A DNA stretch of 49,752 nucleotides, taken from contig SRZB01000026.1 of the NCBI GenBank assembly GCA_004793585.1, forward strand, positions 1-49,752. Reading direction: 5' to 3'. Below, in pieces: positions 8,175-17,157 of the stretch. Made by a program: the position numbers and the translations under genes. Below the pieces are notes generated by a model. It was not told where the DNA came from, did not search any database, and saw only the letters and a list, made by a program, of their open reading frames with translations. Source of the stretch: Hominisplanchenecus murintestinalis (GTDB lineage: Bacteria; Bacillota; Clostridia; Lachnospirales; Lachnospiraceae). Each line of letters opens with the position of its first letter. Position 1 is the first letter of the stretch.

Positions 8175-8465
8175 TTGAAGCAATATGAAGTAACACTCAC
8201 AGGTCACTTTGAAAAGACCGTTTCCATCTATGCAGACAGCCCCGAACAGGTAGCGGAAAAGTTGAAAATTATCCTGTTTGATACTGACCTTGTTAGGTTT
8301 TCCGATGGGGATTTTGTCTGCGGCGAAGCGGATATTAAGGATGAAAATGAGGACGGATGTGAAGAAATGGAGAGCGAGGGCGGTGGCTTTGAGAATGAGG
8401 ATTGTTCCGACTGTCCGTACTTCTGCCCCGTGTGCGGAGAATGTATGTATGAGGGCGAAGATTAA
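8175..8465 (+). CDS. DpnD/PcfM-like small acidic protein
   Basis: Best read from TTG at 8175 (KQYEVTLTGHFEKTVSI), 8 bases after GAGAGGG; an in-frame TTG at 8121 would add 18 poorly conserved residues. The N-terminal half has the short strand-helix pattern of DpnD/PcfM proteins. The C-terminal half is Asp/Glu-rich and ends in a four-cysteine cluster (CSDCPYFCPVCGEC), a likely metal knuckle. Function unknown; it is a standard member of this ICE transfer cluster. Confidence 0.7.
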   Translation: MKQYEVTLTGHFEKTVSIYADSPEQVAEKLKIILFDTDLVRFSDGDFVCGEADIKDENEDGCEEMESEGGGFENEDCSDCPYFCPVCGECMYEGED

Positions 8466-8528
8466 AGACACGTCTTACCAAGCACTGAATTTGGTTATCC
8501 ATCTGCCGATGGAAACAAAATTCGCTTA

Positions 8529-8548
8529 TTAGGGGAAAGCTCCCCTAA
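8529..8548. other. Hairpin upstream of mobC, candidate oriT element
   Basis: TTAGGGGA and TCCCCTAA form a perfect 8-bp inverted repeat with loop AAGC, followed by TACCCCATAAAAAG. It sits in the 160-base gap upstream of DUF3789-MobC-relaxase, where related ICEs carry oriT. A second hairpin (ATGCCG/CGGCAC) follows at about 8585-8605. The nic site cannot be assigned from sequence alone. Confidence 0.45.
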
Positions 8549-8625
8549 TACCCCATAAAAAGAACAATGCCAAAGTATGCCGCCATGCCGTGTGCGGCAC
8601 GGCGGTCACAGAAAGGAATCCAAGA

Positions 8626-8790
8626 ATGAGTAATTTCTTATATTTTATCCTCGGCACAACGCTCGGAGGGATGTGCGGCGTTTCTTGTATGTGCGTGTTG
8701 CAGATTAACAGGCTGTCCGAGGGAAAGGGGGATGCAGATGCGGAAACGAAACGTGCAGATACTGTTCCGACTGACCGAGGAAGAAGCTGA
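8626..8790 (+). CDS. DUF3789 small membrane protein
   Basis: 54 residues; AAAGGA precedes the ATG. Residues 3-25 (FLYFILGTTLGGMCGVSCMCV) form a single glycine-rich membrane helix typical of DUF3789, followed by a charged cytoplasmic tail. The family is found almost only upstream of mobC in Firmicutes ICEs; role unknown. Its 3' end overlaps the mobC start by about 50 bases, indicating coupled translation. Confidence 0.75.
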   Translation: MSNFLYFILGTTLGGMCGVSCMCVLQINRLSEGKGDADAETKRADTVPTDRGRS

Positions 8791-9070
8791 ATACCTCTGC
8801 TCCCTTGCGGAGCGGGCGGGGCATTCCAGACAAGCCCTGCTCCAGTCGATGGTCATGGGCTACCGCCTATGCGAGAAGCCAGACCCAGAGTTCTATAAAA
8901 TCATGCGGGAGTTGTCTGCCATCGGCAACCGCATCAACCAGCTTGCGGCAAAGGCGAACGCCTTGAACTTCGTGGACACGCCAATGCTCTACGACGAAGC
9001 CAAGCGGTGGCGGGACTTCCGTCTGGACGTGGGCAGATGCTACCTTGTTCCGAGGAAGATGTCTGGCTGA
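8738..9070 (+). CDS. mobC: MobC relaxosome accessory protein
   Basis: 110 residues from the ATG at 8738, 7 bases after AAAGGGGG; the ATG at 8732 is too close to the RBS. The N-terminus is ribbon-helix-helix-like (QILFRLTEEEAEYLCSLAERAG, SRQALLQSMV) and the C-terminus carries the MobC pattern MRELSAIGNRINQLAAKAN. MobC binds oriT and helps the relaxase open the strands. Its TGA overlaps the relaxase ATG. Confidence 0.88.
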   Translation: MRKRNVQILFRLTEEEAEYLCSLAERAGHSRQALLQSMVMGYRLCEKPDPEFYKIMRELSAIGNRINQLAAKANALNFVDTPMLYDEAKRWRDFRLDVGRCYLVPRKMSG

Positions 9071-10482
9071 TGGCTGTCTGCGAGATATGGGACGTAAAGG
9101 GCAGGCTCGACCACCCCATCGACTACGCCGAGAATCCAGAAAAGACCGCCAACCCCAAATACACGGATGCGGACTTGCAGGCGATGGGCGATGTGATGAA
9201 GTACGCCACCAACGGCGACAAGACCGAGCGGCAGTTTTTTGTCACGGGCGTAAACTGCGACCCTGCCACGGCAAGGGACGAAATGATGATAGCCAAAGCA
9301 CAATGGAACGACCAGAGCGAGATTGTCTGCTACCACGGCTTCCAGAGCTTTAAGGCAGGCGAGGTCACGCCAGAGCAGGCACATGAGGTCGGCGTGAAGC
9401 TGGCGGAGAAGATGTGGGGCGGCAGATTTCAAGTGATAGTGGCGACCCATCTGAATACGGAGTGCCTGCATAACCATTTTGTTGTCAACTCTGTTTCCTA
9501 TGTGGACGGAAAGCATTATCACGATAACAAAAAGAACCTGCGGCTGTTCCGTCAGCGTTCGGATGAATTGTGCCGTGAGTATTCCTTGTCGGTCATTGAA
9601 CATCCAAGCGGCAGGAAAAAGCCCTACGCTTTATACCAAGCTGAGAAGAATGGTCTGCCAACGAGGGACAGCGTGGCACGGCAGGCGGTGGATGAAGCCA
9701 TTTCAAAATCGTTCACGTTGAAAGACTTTGACCGCCAGTTAGCGGAGATGGGATACCGTGTCAACTTTAACCCCAATCGCAAATATTGGACGATTATCGG
9801 GAAAGGGTGGCAAAGACCGAAGCGGCTCTACAAGCTCGGCGATGATTACACTAATGAAAGGATAACGGAACGCATACGGGAAAATTCCTATGCGGTCAAA
9901 TTTCAGAGTTTTTCCAAAGAGCAGCCGCAGGTCAGAGTGTACCGTGTCCGTGGCTCTCTGAAAGACGCAAAGAAAATCGGCGGATTGCGTGGGCTGTATC
10001 TCCACTACTGTTATAAGCTCGGCATCCTGCCCAAAGGGAAGAAACAGAATTATGCACGGCTTCATTATCTTCTGAAAGACGACTTGATGAAGATGGATGC
10101 CATCACAAATGAAACAAGGCTGCTCTGCCGCAACCACATCGACACGGCGGAGCAGCTTTTGTCGTATAAAGGCTCTCTGGAATCCGAGATGCAGGAGCTG
10201 ACCGAACAGCGTAAGGGGCTTTACTCCCAGAGCCGCAAATCAGTCGGCGAAGAAAAAAAAGCGGTCAAGGCTCGATTGTCGGAAATCACGGGGCGGCTTA
10301 AAACAATCCGAAAGGAGGTCAGATTATGCGATGGTGTCCTTGCCCGAAGCGACACCCTCAAGGAGAAGTTGCAGACCATACGGGCAGATGAAAAAGAACA
10401 GCAAAGAAAGGAGCTGATGAAGCATGAACACAGGCGGCGAAGCGGCAGAGCAAATCGTAAGGATGAGCTTGGAGGGATTTGA
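9070..10482 (+). CDS. MOBP-type relaxase
   Basis: 470 residues starting in the TGATG overlap with mobC. The relaxase/mobilisation nuclease domain occupies about residues 1-230. The metal-binding triad lies in IVATHLNTECLHNHFVVNS, and the catalytic tyrosine is probably among the early residues (TDADLQAMGDVMKYATNG region), though it cannot be fixed from sequence. The C-terminus is a basic coiled coil (about 360-470). It nicks oriT and pilots the strand into the recipient. Its 3' end overlaps the pcfB start by 59 bases. Confidence 0.88.
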   Translation: MAVCEIWDVKGRLDHPIDYAENPEKTANPKYTDADLQAMGDVMKYATNGDKTERQFFVTGVNCDPATARDEMMIAKAQWNDQSEIVCYHGFQSFKAGEVTPEQAHEVGVKLAEKMWGGRFQVIVATHLNTECLHNHFVVNSVSYVDGKHYHDNKKNLRLFRQRSDELCREYSLSVIEHPSGRKKPYALYQAEKNGLPTRDSVARQAVDEAISKSFTLKDFDRQLAEMGYRVNFNPNRKYWTIIGKGWQRPKRLYKLGDDYTNERITERIRENSYAVKFQSFSKEQPQVRVYRVRGSLKDAKKIGGLRGLYLHYCYKLGILPKGKKQNYARLHYLLKDDLMKMDAITNETRLLCRNHIDTAEQLLSYKGSLESEMQELTEQRKGLYSQSRKSVGEEKKAVKARLSEITGRLKTIRKEVRLCDGVLARSDTLKEKLQTIRADEKEQQRKELMKHEHRRRSGRANRKDELGGI

Positions 10483-11284
10483 GGTCGCAGCCAAAATTAC
10501 GGGGGCGGGTGCGAAGAATATCGCCATCCTCTTATATTCCATCTTAAAAGAAGAACAGAAAACCAAAGGAAAGGCAAGGCTCACAAATATGCTCCGCTCT
10601 GGAAAGGAGCTGAAAGTCTTTACCGTTAAAAGCGGCGACTTGAAGAAGTTTACGCAGGAAGCGAAGAAATACGGCGTACTCTACTGCGTCTTAGCGGACA
10701 GGGGAAATAAAGACCCCAATGCGGAGGTGGATGTGATAGCCCGTGCGGAGGACGCATCAAAAATCAGCCGCATTGTGGAGCGTTTCAATCTTGCTTCCGT
10801 AGATACGGCTTCTATCGTGAACGAAGCAGAGAAATCGAAAGGAGAAAAGGGCAAGACGAAAAATGCCAAGACAGCAGGAGAAATAGATGCAGGGGCAGAG
10901 AACGGACAGCCAGAGCCAGACATTGGCGTGCAGGAAAAGGCGGAGAAAGACAGGCTCATGGACGCTTTGATGGGCAAGCCAATAAAGAAAGAAGAAAATG
11001 CCCCAAACCCCTCATTGGCAAAGACAGAAAAATCCCCTCTGTCCGAGCCTACCTTAAAGCAGCAAAGGAAGTCCGCAGAGGGGGCTACTATGACTAAGGC
11101 GGAAAAACCGTCAGTCAGGGAAGAACTGCGGAAGATAAAGGAGGGCAGAAAGGAGCAGGAAGCAGACGTTTCCCCTGCAAAAGAGAAATCTTCTGACAGG
11201 GCAAAGAAACCAACCGCAGGAAAGACGGAGCATAAACAGCCCCAGAAGCGGAAACGGAAACCAAAATCGAAAGGAGCAAGATAA
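10424..11284 (+). CDS. PcfB-like (DUF3801) transfer protein
   Basis: 286 residues. Residues 1-130 match the DUF3801/PcfB domain (MNTGGEAAEQIVRMSLEGFE, then AKNIAILLYSILKEEQKTKG and the ELKVFTVKSGDLKKF strand). The rest is a long, low-complexity Lys/Glu-rich linker ending in a very basic tail (QKRKRKPKSKGAR). PcfB of pCF10 links the relaxosome to the VirD4 coupling protein, consistent with its place between relaxase and virD4. RBS AAAGGAG. Confidence 0.85.
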   Translation: MNTGGEAAEQIVRMSLEGFEVAAKITGAGAKNIAILLYSILKEEQKTKGKARLTNMLRSGKELKVFTVKSGDLKKFTQEAKKYGVLYCVLADRGNKDPNAEVDVIARAEDASKISRIVERFNLASVDTASIVNEAEKSKGEKGKTKNAKTAGEIDAGAENGQPEPDIGVQEKAEKDRLMDALMGKPIKKEENAPNPSLAKTEKSPLSEPTLKQQRKSAEGATMTKAEKPSVREELRKIKEGRKEQEADVSPAKEKSSDRAKKPTAGKTEHKQPQKRKRKPKSKGAR

Positions 11285-11286
11285 GC

Positions 11287-12150
11287 ATGAGCATTTATGA
11301 TGTATTCAGCGGCGGCAGCAGAGCCTTTAATAAAGAAGAATGGGCTGCCGCAAAGCAGGAACAGCGGAAAGAAGCCTATGAGCTGATTGACAATACCTGC
11401 TCTGAAATGATGGCAAACGGCGACAGCTTCCGTCAGTACCTTGACGTGCAGGGGCATTTTGACCGTTACTCCGTCAACAATGCAATTCTGGTGTCGGCAC
11501 AGATGCCCGAAGCGACACAGTTAAAAGATTATGGGAGTTGGAAACAGAGCCGTGTCTATGTGGACAAGGACGCACAGAAAGTGACTATCCTTGAGCCTGG
11601 GAAAGAGTACCAGCGTGACGACGGCTCAAAGGCGGTCGGCTACAACGCTAAGATAGTTTATGATGTTTCCCAGACCTCGGCAAAGGACAGGCAGCAGCCG
11701 CAGGAACAGAAAACCATGCGTGAGCTTGTGTCGGCGATGATTGACGCAAGCCCCGTTTCCTTTGTGCCTGTCGATGACCTTGAGCTGCCTGCGTTCTATG
11801 ACAGCTCACAGCAGACCATTTTTATCAAGACGGGGCTTTCCGAGGAACAGCTTTTTGTCAGCATGGCAAAGGAAGTGTCGGCGGCGGTCTTTGACTGCAA
11901 GCATAAGGAGAGCCGTGACGATTCCGATTTCAAATCGTTCTGCGTCGCCTATATGGTAAGCTCCCGTTACGGCGTGGACACAAAGGGATTTAAGTTTGAC
12001 AAGCTCCCAAAAGAATTTGAGGGCATGGAAACGCAGGCGTTTAAGGGCGAGCTTGGCTCGATGCGTGACGTCCTCGGCGAAATCCAGTCGGATATGTATA
12101 AGAGCCTTGAGAAGAACAAGCCGCCCAAATCCAAAGGGCAGGAACGCTAA
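11287..12150 (+). CDS. Conserved ICE protein with ArdC/LtrC-like N-terminal domain
   Basis: 287 residues, starting two bases after the pcfB stop, with AAAGGAG inside the pcfB tail. Residues about 40-120 (FDRYSVNNAILVSAQMPEAT, YGSWKQSRVYVDKDAQKV) resemble the ssDNA-binding ArdC/LtrC N-terminal fold. The later part (TIFIKTGLSEEQLFVSMAKEV) resembles an inactive metallopeptidase-like region without an HExxH motif. It might protect incoming ssDNA. Family assignment is by pattern, not certain. Confidence 0.6.
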   Translation: MSIYDVFSGGSRAFNKEEWAAAKQEQRKEAYELIDNTCSEMMANGDSFRQYLDVQGHFDRYSVNNAILVSAQMPEATQLKDYGSWKQSRVYVDKDAQKVTILEPGKEYQRDDGSKAVGYNAKIVYDVSQTSAKDRQQPQEQKTMRELVSAMIDASPVSFVPVDDLELPAFYDSSQQTIFIKTGLSEEQLFVSMAKEVSAAVFDCKHKESRDDSDFKSFCVAYMVSSRYGVDTKGFKFDKLPKEFEGMETQAFKGELGSMRDVLGEIQSDMYKSLEKNKPPKSKGQER

Positions 12151-12165
12151 TCGGAGGTGCAGCCT

Positions 12166-12363
12166 ATGAAAGAAGAACGATACCATCTGGCATTGGATAA
12201 ATATGATAAGAATATTGTCCTAAATGCCCTCAATACCCTGCGGACACAGCAGATACAGGAGGAACGCCCCACCGAGCCTGTTGACGAGCTGATAAGCAGG
12301 GTGGCATACGCCCCGACCAAAAAAGTAAAGGTCGCACCGTGCAAGTGCCATGAAGAACGGTGA
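12166..12363 (+). CDS. Conserved small ICE protein, 65 aa
   Basis: ATG at 12166 is preferred over an upstream in-frame start because GGAGGTGCAGCCT gives it proper RBS spacing. Charged helical protein (YHLALDKYDKNIVLNALNTL, then RVAYAPTKKVKVAP). A regular inhabitant of the gap before virD4 in these ICEs; unknown role. It overlaps the virD4 start by 14 bases. Confidence 0.65.
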   Translation: MKEERYHLALDKYDKNIVLNALNTLRTQQIQEERPTEPVDELISRVAYAPTKKVKVAPCKCHEER

Positions 12364-13561
12364 CGATTATAAGGCGGGCTTAATCCTCTCTCTGTTCGGC
12401 ATTATCCCTGTCGTGTGGATTGCCCTGCTGACAGCACCTTATGTCAGCGGCGGCATCGTGGAGATTATACAGAATCTATCCGTGGCAATCGAGAATCCGT
12501 TTTCCATAACGGTATGTGAGGACACTCCCAGAATCGTCCTCATTTTTCTGATTGCCTATGGCATGGGAATCGGCGTCTATTTTTCCACACGCAGGAACTA
12601 CCGCAAAGGGGAGGAACACGGCTCTGCAAAATGGGGCAATGCAGGTACGCTCAATAAAAAGTACCGAGATAAGGATGCATCAGAAAACAAGCTGCTGACC
12701 CAGAGCGTCCGCATCGGGCTTGACGGGAAGAATCACAGGAGGAATCTGAATATCCTTGTGGTGGGCGGCTCTGGTGCAGGAAAGACCAGATTTTTTTGTA
12801 AGCCCAATGTCATGCAATGTAATACGTCAATGGTAATCTTAGACCCCAAAGGCGAGATTGTCCGTGACACGGGAGGGCTGCTTGAGAAGAAAGGCTATGA
12901 GGTGCGGGTGCTTGATTTAATCAATATGCACAAGAGCCACTGCTATAACCCGTTTGTCTATCTTCGGAACGACAACGATGTGCAGAGGTTGGTAACAAAT
13001 TTATTTAAGGCGACCACGCCAAAAGGAAGCCAGTCGCAAGACCCGTTCTGGGACACGGCGGCGAGTATGCTGCTTCTGTCCCTCGTGTTCTATCTGAAAT
13101 ACGAAGCCCCGCCAGAGGAACAGAATTTCCCGATGGTGATGGAGCTTTTAAGGGCGGGCGAGGTACGGGAGGACGACGACAGCTATGTAAGCCCGCTTGA
13201 CGAACTGTTTGACCGTCTGGAAATGGTAAACCCAGAGCATATCGCCCTCAAATATTACCGTGATTACCACAGCGGAAGTGCCAAGACACTAAAGAGCATC
13301 CAGATAACCCTTGCCGCACGGCTTGAGAAGTTCAATCTGGAAAGCCTTGCATCTTTGACCTCTACGGACGAGCTTGATCTGCCGTCTTTGGGTGAGAAGA
13401 AAGTCGCACTGTTCGCTCTGATACCAGACAACGACACCAGTTTTAATTTTCTGGTGTCACTATTATACACGCAGCTATTCCAACAATTATTTTATCTTGC
13501 CGACCATAAGTACGGCGGGAGCCTGCCTGTCCACTGCCAGTTTATTATGGATGAATTTGCG
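12350..13561 (+). CDS. VirD4-type coupling ATPase, exon 1
   Basis: The first 404 codons of a 597-residue coupling protein; the gene resumes at 16097 after a group II intron. Two membrane segments (about residues 10-32 and 60-80) precede the cytoplasmic ATPase. Walker A is VVGGSGAGKTR (about residue 140), and the Walker B region begins FIMDEFA at the very end of the exon. The intron therefore cuts within the DEFANV motif of Walker B, and unspliced message would give a dead protein ending four codons later. The protein brings the relaxosome to the transfer channel. Confidence 0.9.
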
Positions 13562-14168
13562 GTGCGCTCGTAAGCGGAACCCATTTGTTCCGCGCGGGCT
13601 TGTTTGTAATCTATCTTTAGCAAGATAGTAGGTTCAATGTGAGGGCTTCATTTGAAGCCTAATTCCTATCATCAACCGACTTATCCGAAAGGGAAACCCG
13701 ACGGGGAGTATAGCATGTAGGCAACGGTGCTATTCAGCCAGTTATCAGGCTGTGAACGGGCATCAAGATGAAATGTCATGTATGAGGTTAAACAGCTACA
13801 CTGCTTAAATGACAGCCAGAGGGGCTTTATCGTCAGCACTGACGGAAGATAGCTATTATACGTCAGGCAGTGCAGGGTGTACGCAGAGTTTGCGAACTGC
13901 GTCTACACATCACATTCCGCACTGACCAGCCGCAATAAGCGGAAAACGGCGAACGTCATAGCCGACAACATGACACGCTTGTACAGACAAGCCTAAACGA
14001 GGATAGCCTAAACAGGAACGCTTACCATTTTAAGCTATGGCATACAGTGTCTGAATATCCTGCATGGCTACGGAGTCTCCATAGTAGTCCGAGGCGGTAA
14101 TACCGTTCACATGGCGAAGGGAGACAGCTATACGACTGAAATAATTTAGGAAAGGTGTGTGAGACACT

Positions 14169-15980
14169 ATGAGAAGTCCAAAGATTATTTTGGAGAATCT
14201 ACAGAAACACTCGAAAGAGGAAAACTACAAGTATGAGAGACTGTACAGGAATCTTTATAATGAGGATTTCTACTTGCAGGCTCTCCAAAACATCTACGCC
14301 AACAAGGGCGCAATGACACCCGGCATAGATGGGCTGACACTCGACGGTTATGGTAAAGAAAGAGTGGAGCGGATTATCCATGCGGTGAAAGACCACAGTT
14401 ATCAGCCGAACCCTGTCCGCAGACAGTATATCAAAAAGAAAAATGGGAAAATGAGACCGCTTGGGATATCATCGTCAGACGACAAACTGGTGGAGGAAGT
14501 CATTAAGATGATTCTTGAAAGTATTTATGAACCGACATTCTCCAATTATTCCCACGGCTTTAGACCCGGCAGAAGCTGCCATACGGCACTCTTACAGTTA
14601 CAGCAGAACTTTACAGGTGTGAAATGGTTTGTGGAGGGAGATATAAAGTCGTATTTTGATACGATAGACCACCACAGCCTTATAAATATCCTGCGCAGGC
14701 GGATTAAAGATGAAGCCTTTATTGAGCTGATTTGGAAATTCCTCAAAGCAGGGTATATGGAGAACTGGGAATATAATGCTACGTTCAGCGGCATAGCCCA
14801 GGGTTCTGGCATCAGCCCAATCCTTGCAAACATCTACCTTAATGAGTTTGACCGATTTATGGAGGGCTACAAAAAGGGATTTGATAAAGGTACGGGCAGA
14901 AAAAGGAACAATGAGTATTCCAGAAAACAGTCATACCGCCAAAGGTGCAAAGCCAAAATCCGAAAAGAATGGGACGGCTACTCTGATACAGAAAAGCAGG
15001 AAGCGGTACGCCGACTGGCAGAGTTAAAGAGAGAGTTCCAGAAAATCCCTATGGGAGACCCAATGGACACAGGTTATAAGCGGATTCAATATGTACGGTA
15101 TGCCGATGATTTTCTTATTGGCGTAATCGGAAGCAAAGAGGACGCTGAAAAGATAAAGTCCGATATTGGGAGGTTCTTTGAGGAAACGCTGAAACTGGAA
15201 TTGTCTGTGGAAAAGACGCTCATCACGAACAGTGACGACAAAGCGAGGTTTCTCGGCTATGACGTTACGGTATGCAACGACAGTGCGCTGAAAAAAGCCA
15301 AAGGAAAAGGGACTGTTAAAGCCTACACCGGCAAAATCAAGCTGTACCTGCCAAAAGAGAAATGGGTGGGGAAACTGTTAGGATACGGTGTGCTGAAAAT
15401 CGTGTCAAGGGCAGGGGAAAAAGAAGTCTGGAAGCCGTTACAGCGGAACGACTATATTTTTCTGCCAGTGCATGAAATGGTACGGAAGTACAATGCGCAG
15501 ATTCGGGGGATTTACAATTACTACCGACTTGCGAGTAATGTCTCCGTATTAAATAAGTTCCATTATGTCATGGAATACAGCCTATACAAGACCGTTGCGG
15601 CAAAATACCGTATCACGATGACAAAAGCAAAGCTCAAATATACCAAAAACAAAGAATTTAAAGTGCCGTACAAAACACAGAAAGGTACAAAGTATGCAGT
15701 CCTCTACAATGAGGGATTCCGCAGGGTGAAATATGCCCTTGGAAGTTATGCAGACATCATACCCGAATATGAGCAGATGAACAAGCCCAAAGAACTGTTT
15801 TTCAGATATAAGGCGAATGTCTGCGAAATGTGTGGCGCATATGTGCCAGCGGTTAAGGTATATCAGGTAAAAAGTATGAGCGACCTTGATGTTAATACGG
15901 AATGGGGAGCGATTATGAACAAGAAGAAAAGAAAAACGCTTGTAGTGTGTGGAGACTGCTATGACAGAATCCATAAATAA
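14169..15980 (+). CDS. ltrA: Group II intron maturase 1 (RT + X + HNH-type)
   Basis: 603 residues. The reverse transcriptase core (about 60-390) has YIKKKNGKMRPLGI, HGFRPGRSCHTAL and the catalytic RYADDFLIG. The maturase X region (about 400-540) includes YNAQIRGIYNYY. The C-terminal zinc/HNH-like endonuclease has CEMCG and CGDCYDRIH. All domains are open, so splicing and retrohoming are plausible. The usual TPQGGxxSP motif is IAQGSGISPILANI, a variant in the RT template grip. An AAAGGTGTG RBS lies about 10 bases upstream. Confidence 0.92.
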   Translation: MRSPKIILENLQKHSKEENYKYERLYRNLYNEDFYLQALQNIYANKGAMTPGIDGLTLDGYGKERVERIIHAVKDHSYQPNPVRRQYIKKKNGKMRPLGISSSDDKLVEEVIKMILESIYEPTFSNYSHGFRPGRSCHTALLQLQQNFTGVKWFVEGDIKSYFDTIDHHSLINILRRRIKDEAFIELIWKFLKAGYMENWEYNATFSGIAQGSGISPILANIYLNEFDRFMEGYKKGFDKGTGRKRNNEYSRKQSYRQRCKAKIRKEWDGYSDTEKQEAVRRLAELKREFQKIPMGDPMDTGYKRIQYVRYADDFLIGVIGSKEDAEKIKSDIGRFFEETLKLELSVEKTLITNSDDKARFLGYDVTVCNDSALKKAKGKGTVKAYTGKIKLYLPKEKWVGKLLGYGVLKIVSRAGEKEVWKPLQRNDYIFLPVHEMVRKYNAQIRGIYNYYRLASNVSVLNKFHYVMEYSLYKTVAAKYRITMTKAKLKYTKNKEFKVPYKTQKGTKYAVLYNEGFRRVKYALGSYADIIPEYEQMNKPKELFFRYKANVCEMCGAYVPAVKVYQVKSMSDLDVNTEWGAIMNKKKRKTLVVCGDCYDRIHK

Positions 15981-16001
15981 ATGTAGAGGATGTATAGTGG
16001 G

Positions 16002-16035
16002 GAGCCGTATACATCGAGAGGTGTACGTGCGGTTC
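16002..16035 (+). ncRNA. Group II intron 1 domain V
   Basis: 34-nt hairpin starting GAGCCG with the AGC catalytic triad, a GAGA tetraloop, a two-base bulge and closing CGGTTC: the invariant catalytic core. Confidence 0.9.
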
Positions 16036-16096
16036 CGGGGCGAGGGTTCGGAAACCTGCTGTCGTGAGACAGTAAGGCGCCGGATTCTTAGCCTAC

Positions 16097-16678
16097 AACG
16101 TCAGTTTGCCAGACGACTTTGACAAGATACTGTCAGTTATGAGGTCAAGGGGCGTGTCCGTTTCGATTATCCTGCAAAATCTGGCACAGCTTAAAGCGTT
16201 ATTCGAGAAACAATGGGAAAGCATCGTCGGCAATGCCGATGAGTTCCTCTATCTGGGCGGCAACGAGCAGAGTACCCATAAGTTTGTGTCGGAGCTGTTA
16301 GGCAAGGCGACCATCGACACCAACACCTATGGCAAAAGCTCTGGGCGGAGCGGCAACTATTCCACCAACTACCAGATTTCGGGGCGTGAGCTTTTAACGC
16401 CAGACGAAGTGCGTATGCTTGACAACCGCTATGCACTTCTTTTTGTGCGTGGGGAACGCCCCGTTATGGATTTAAAGTATGACATCTTGAAACACCCGAA
16501 TGTGAAGCTGACCGCCGACGGCGGGAAGCCGCCGTATCTCCACGGAGAGCCGACGCAGGCGGTCGCAACCCTTGTGTTTGACGATGCGTTGCTGATGGAC
16601 GCAAAGAGCATGGAAACGGTCAGCACATCCTATGAGCTTCTGTCCGACGAGGACTTGGAAGAAATATTCAATTTATAA
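16097..16678 (+). CDS. VirD4-type coupling ATPase, exon 2
   Basis: The final 193 codons plus stop of the coupling protein split by intron 1, in phase with exon 1. It starts NVSLPDDFDKILSVMRSRG and continues through the ILQNLAQLK sensor motif (arginine/glutamine finger region) and NEQSTHKFVSELLG to an acidic C-terminal tail (LLSDEDLEEIFNL) of the sort that docks cargo proteins. It ends 14 bases before the Maff2 gene. Confidence 0.9.
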   Translation, partial: NVSLPDDFDKILSVMRSRGVSVSIILQNLAQLKALFEKQWESIVGNADEFLYLGGNEQSTHKFVSELLGKATIDTNTYGKSSGRSGNYSTNYQISGRELLTPDEVRMLDNRYALLFVRGERPVMDLKYDILKHPNVKLTADGGKPPYLHGEPTQAVATLVFDDALLMDAKSMETVSTSYELLSDEDLEEIFNL

Positions 16679-16692
16679 GGAGGAATCACCCT

Positions 16693-17049
16693 ATGAAACT
16701 TTTTAAGAAAAACGAGAACAACCAGAGCAAAGCAACCCAGAAACTGCCGATGGGCAGAAAGGCAAGAAAGGCGTTTGCCGTGTATGCAGCCCTTGTATTC
16801 TGCATGGTTTTCGGAACGACTACCGCCTTTGCCGCCAATGACCCGATTGCCGTGGTAAACAACCTGTCAAACTTTATCTTCGGTCTGATTAAGGCGGTCG
16901 GGATGATTATGCTCGGCTTCGGCATCGTGCAGGTGGGCTTGTCGCTGAAATCCCACGACCCGTCCCAGAGGGCGAACGGTTTTCTGACCCTTGCGGGCGG
17001 CGTTGTGATTACCTTTGCAAAAGAGATTCTGACCCTCATCACAGGCTAA
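16693..17049 (+). CDS. Maff2/TrbC-like small membrane protein
   Basis: 118 residues; AAGGAGG RBS. A basic N-terminus and hydrophobic stretch (AVYAALVFCMVFGTTTAFAAN) look like a signal peptide with an AFA-A cleavage site. A second membrane pair follows (LSNFIFGLIKAVGMIMLGF and GFLTLAGGVVITFAKEIL). Maff2-family proteins sit in this position in Clostridia ICEs and resemble VirB2/TrbC pilin-like subunits; pilin function is inference. Confidence 0.85.
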   Translation: MKLFKKNENNQSKATQKLPMGRKARKAFAVYAALVFCMVFGTTTAFAANDPIAVVNNLSNFIFGLIKAVGMIMLGFGIVQVGLSLKSHDPSQRANGFLTLAGGVVITFAKEILTLITG

Positions 17050-17088
17050 TGTAAAACAGACTGAAATTAGCAGACTGACACAAGACAG

Positions 17089-17138
17089 GGATAACGGGGC
17101 AGATCCGCTCTGCGGAACTTGCCCCGTTATCCAATTTT
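17089..17138 (+). terminator. Strong hairpin between the Maff2 and VirB6-like genes
   Basis: GGATAACGGGGCA and TGCCCCGTTATCC form a perfect 13-bp stem (17089-17101 and 17120-17132), followed by AATTTT. Being internal to the transfer operon, it more likely trims or attenuates transcription so that the small Maff2 protein is overproduced. Confidence 0.7.
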
Positions 17139-17157
17139 AAGAACGGAGGTGGTTTAT

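Larger units (their letters stand above)
13562..16096 (+). mobile_element. Group II intron 1, in virD4
   Basis: 2,535 bases. The 5' end is GTGCG at 13562 and the 3' end is CTAC at 16096. Joining the flanks restores DEFA-NVSLPDDFDKIL without loss or gain, which fixes both splice sites. A 600-base 5' RNA region (domains I-III) precedes an intact maturase gene (14169-15980). Domain V lies at 16002-16035, and an extended domain VI ends at the 3' site. It shares the motif ACATGGCGAAGGGAG with the second intron but differs strongly elsewhere, so the two are relatives, not recent copies. Confidence 0.92.

Noticed and set aside
10681-11457. Minus-strand 258-codon open frame
   Set aside because: Antisense to the low-complexity tail of PcfB; Ser/Phe-rich without family features.
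12350-13573. VirD4 as a naturally short 407-residue protein
   Set aside because: It stops a few codons inside a group II intron; the exact continuation is found at 16097.
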